Shown here piece after piece: positions 38,116 through 39,046 of a DNA stretch of 39,046 nucleotides. The stretch is from Microcaldota archaeon (GTDB lineage: Archaea; Micrarchaeota; Micrarchaeia; Micrarchaeales; CABMGC01): assembly GCA_021803425.1 (NCBI GenBank), contig JAJZLN010000025.1, forward strand, positions 1 through 39,046, written 5' to 3'. The notes under the pieces are model-generated. The model worked only from the letters and a program-made list of their open reading frames with translations. It made no database searches and had not been told where the DNA came from. The translations under genes and the position numbers were made by a program. Numbering within the stretch: position 1 is the stretch's first letter; the number at the start of each line of letters is the position of its first letter.

Positions 38116-38634
38116 CTACTTTTTTGCCCTTGCCACTGCCTTATTAACAAAGTCAAACGCTTCATCTGCAGACGCCCATCCGCTTACTTCGGCCCACTTT
38201 CCAGGCTCAATGCTCTTGTAATAAGAGAAGAAGTGGCCTATCATGTCGCGTGTATGTTTGGGCAGGTCTTTTGCATCAGTTATCCCAGAAAATTCCGGGT
38301 CTATCTTTTCCAGCGGGACCGCCATTATTTTGGTGTCAACTCCTTCTTCATCCTTCATCAGTAAAGCTCCTATCGGCCTTGCCATAACTGTGGTGCCCGG
38401 CGCAAATGATGCTGAGCTTATTACCATAATATCAAGCGGATCTCCGTCTTCGCCAAGACTGCCAGGCACAAAACCATAGTTGAAAGGATATACCATTGAA
38501 GTGTGCAGTATCCTGTCTACCTTTATGAATCCTGTCTTCTCGTCGTGTTCATATTTAATATTGCTGCCCTTAGGAATCTCTATAAATACTCTTACTTTTT
38601 TAGGCGCATCTTCTCCGGCATCAAGCTCCAACAT
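38116..38634 (-). CDS. ppa: Inorganic pyrophosphatase (family I)
   Basis: EIPKGSNIKYEHDEKTGFIKVDRIL, YPFNYGFVPGSLGEDGDPLDIMVI. Confidence 0.96.
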   Translation of the reverse strand: MLELDAGEDAPKKVRVFIEIPKGSNIKYEHDEKTGFIKVDRILHTSMVYPFNYGFVPGSLGEDGDPLDIMVISSASFAPGTTVMARPIGALLMKDEEGVDTKIMAVPLEKIDPEFSGITDAKDLPKHTRDMIGHFFSYYKSIEPGKWAEVSGWASADEAFDFVNKAVARAKK

Positions 38635-38722
38635 TCAGTCCACCCGAAAATAATGGCGACTAACATTTAAATAGATACTCTTGCATGGCTGGTATTTAAA
38701 ATCCCTATTCTTTAAATAAAAT

Positions 38723-39046
38723 ATGCAAACCAAATACATTGTTGTTCTGGGCTCCCTGATGAGCGGGCTTGGAAAGGGCGTACTCACCTCATCAATCCTG
38801 AAGCTCCTCGATTTCTACAATTACAATGTGCTTCCAATAAAATTCGATGGCTATCTGAATTATGACTGCGGCACCATGAATCCATTCAGGCACGGCGAGG
38901 TCTTTGTCCTTGATGACAAGAGCGAAGTAGATATGGATTTCGGCATATATGAGCGCTTCCTTAATAAGAATCTTACCGGAGACCTCTCAATAACTGGGGG
39001 GAAACTCTTCAGTGCAATAACTTCCAAGGAGCGCAGCGGCGATTTT
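38723..39046 (+). CDS. pyrG: CTP synthase, N-terminal part (continues beyond right edge)
   Basis: MQTKYIVVLGSLMSGLGKGVLTSSILKLLDFYNYNVLPIKFDGYLNYDCGTMNPFRHGEVFVLDD. Confidence 0.94.
   Translation, partial: MQTKYIVVLGSLMSGLGKGVLTSSILKLLDFYNYNVLPIKFDGYLNYDCGTMNPFRHGEVFVLDDKSEVDMDFGIYERFLNKNLTGDLSITGGKLFSAITSKERSGDF

Overview
This 39 kb window looks like a chromosomal segment of an archaeon, probably an acidophilic DPANN/Micrarchaeota (ARMAN)-type lineage. That placement is inferred from gene content, the archaeal uS13-uS4-uS11 order and a disrupted tRNA; I ran no database search. From left to right it contains: a partial secreted YVTN beta-propeller protein; a complex I operon in the order nuoA-B-C-D-H-I-J-K-L-N, with no nuoM and no nuoEFG; an M48 peptidase; uS13-uS4-uS11; an acyl-CoA ligase followed by a ubiX-ubiD-ubiA-ubiE cluster with an opposing polyprenyl synthase; DUF192; ALDH; TyrRS; a P-loop kinase; small membrane proteins; a tandem-HIT protein; an AlkP-superfamily protein; a PduO-type cobalamin adenosyltransferase; scpA-scpB; a nucleotidyltransferase; tRNA-Val(CAC); a methyltransferase; a beta-helix surface protein; an MFS transporter; a dienelactone hydrolase; ftsZ-secE; an NFACT-R protein; inorganic pyrophosphatase; and a partial pyrG. 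The best hidden signal is a tRNA-Ser(GGA) gene on the minus strand (13858-13991). It appears interrupted by two introns: about 13 nt in the anticodon loop and 35 nt in the T-loop (59/60). The T-loop intron has a textbook bulge-helix-bulge fold. Other points of interest are the missing nuoM, a UbiA homologue lacking one Asp in each Asp-rich motif, a decayed TPP-enzyme (acetolactate-synthase-like) 5' fragment upstream of ftsZ, and an extended nested dyad upstream of the cobalamin adenosyltransferase gene.
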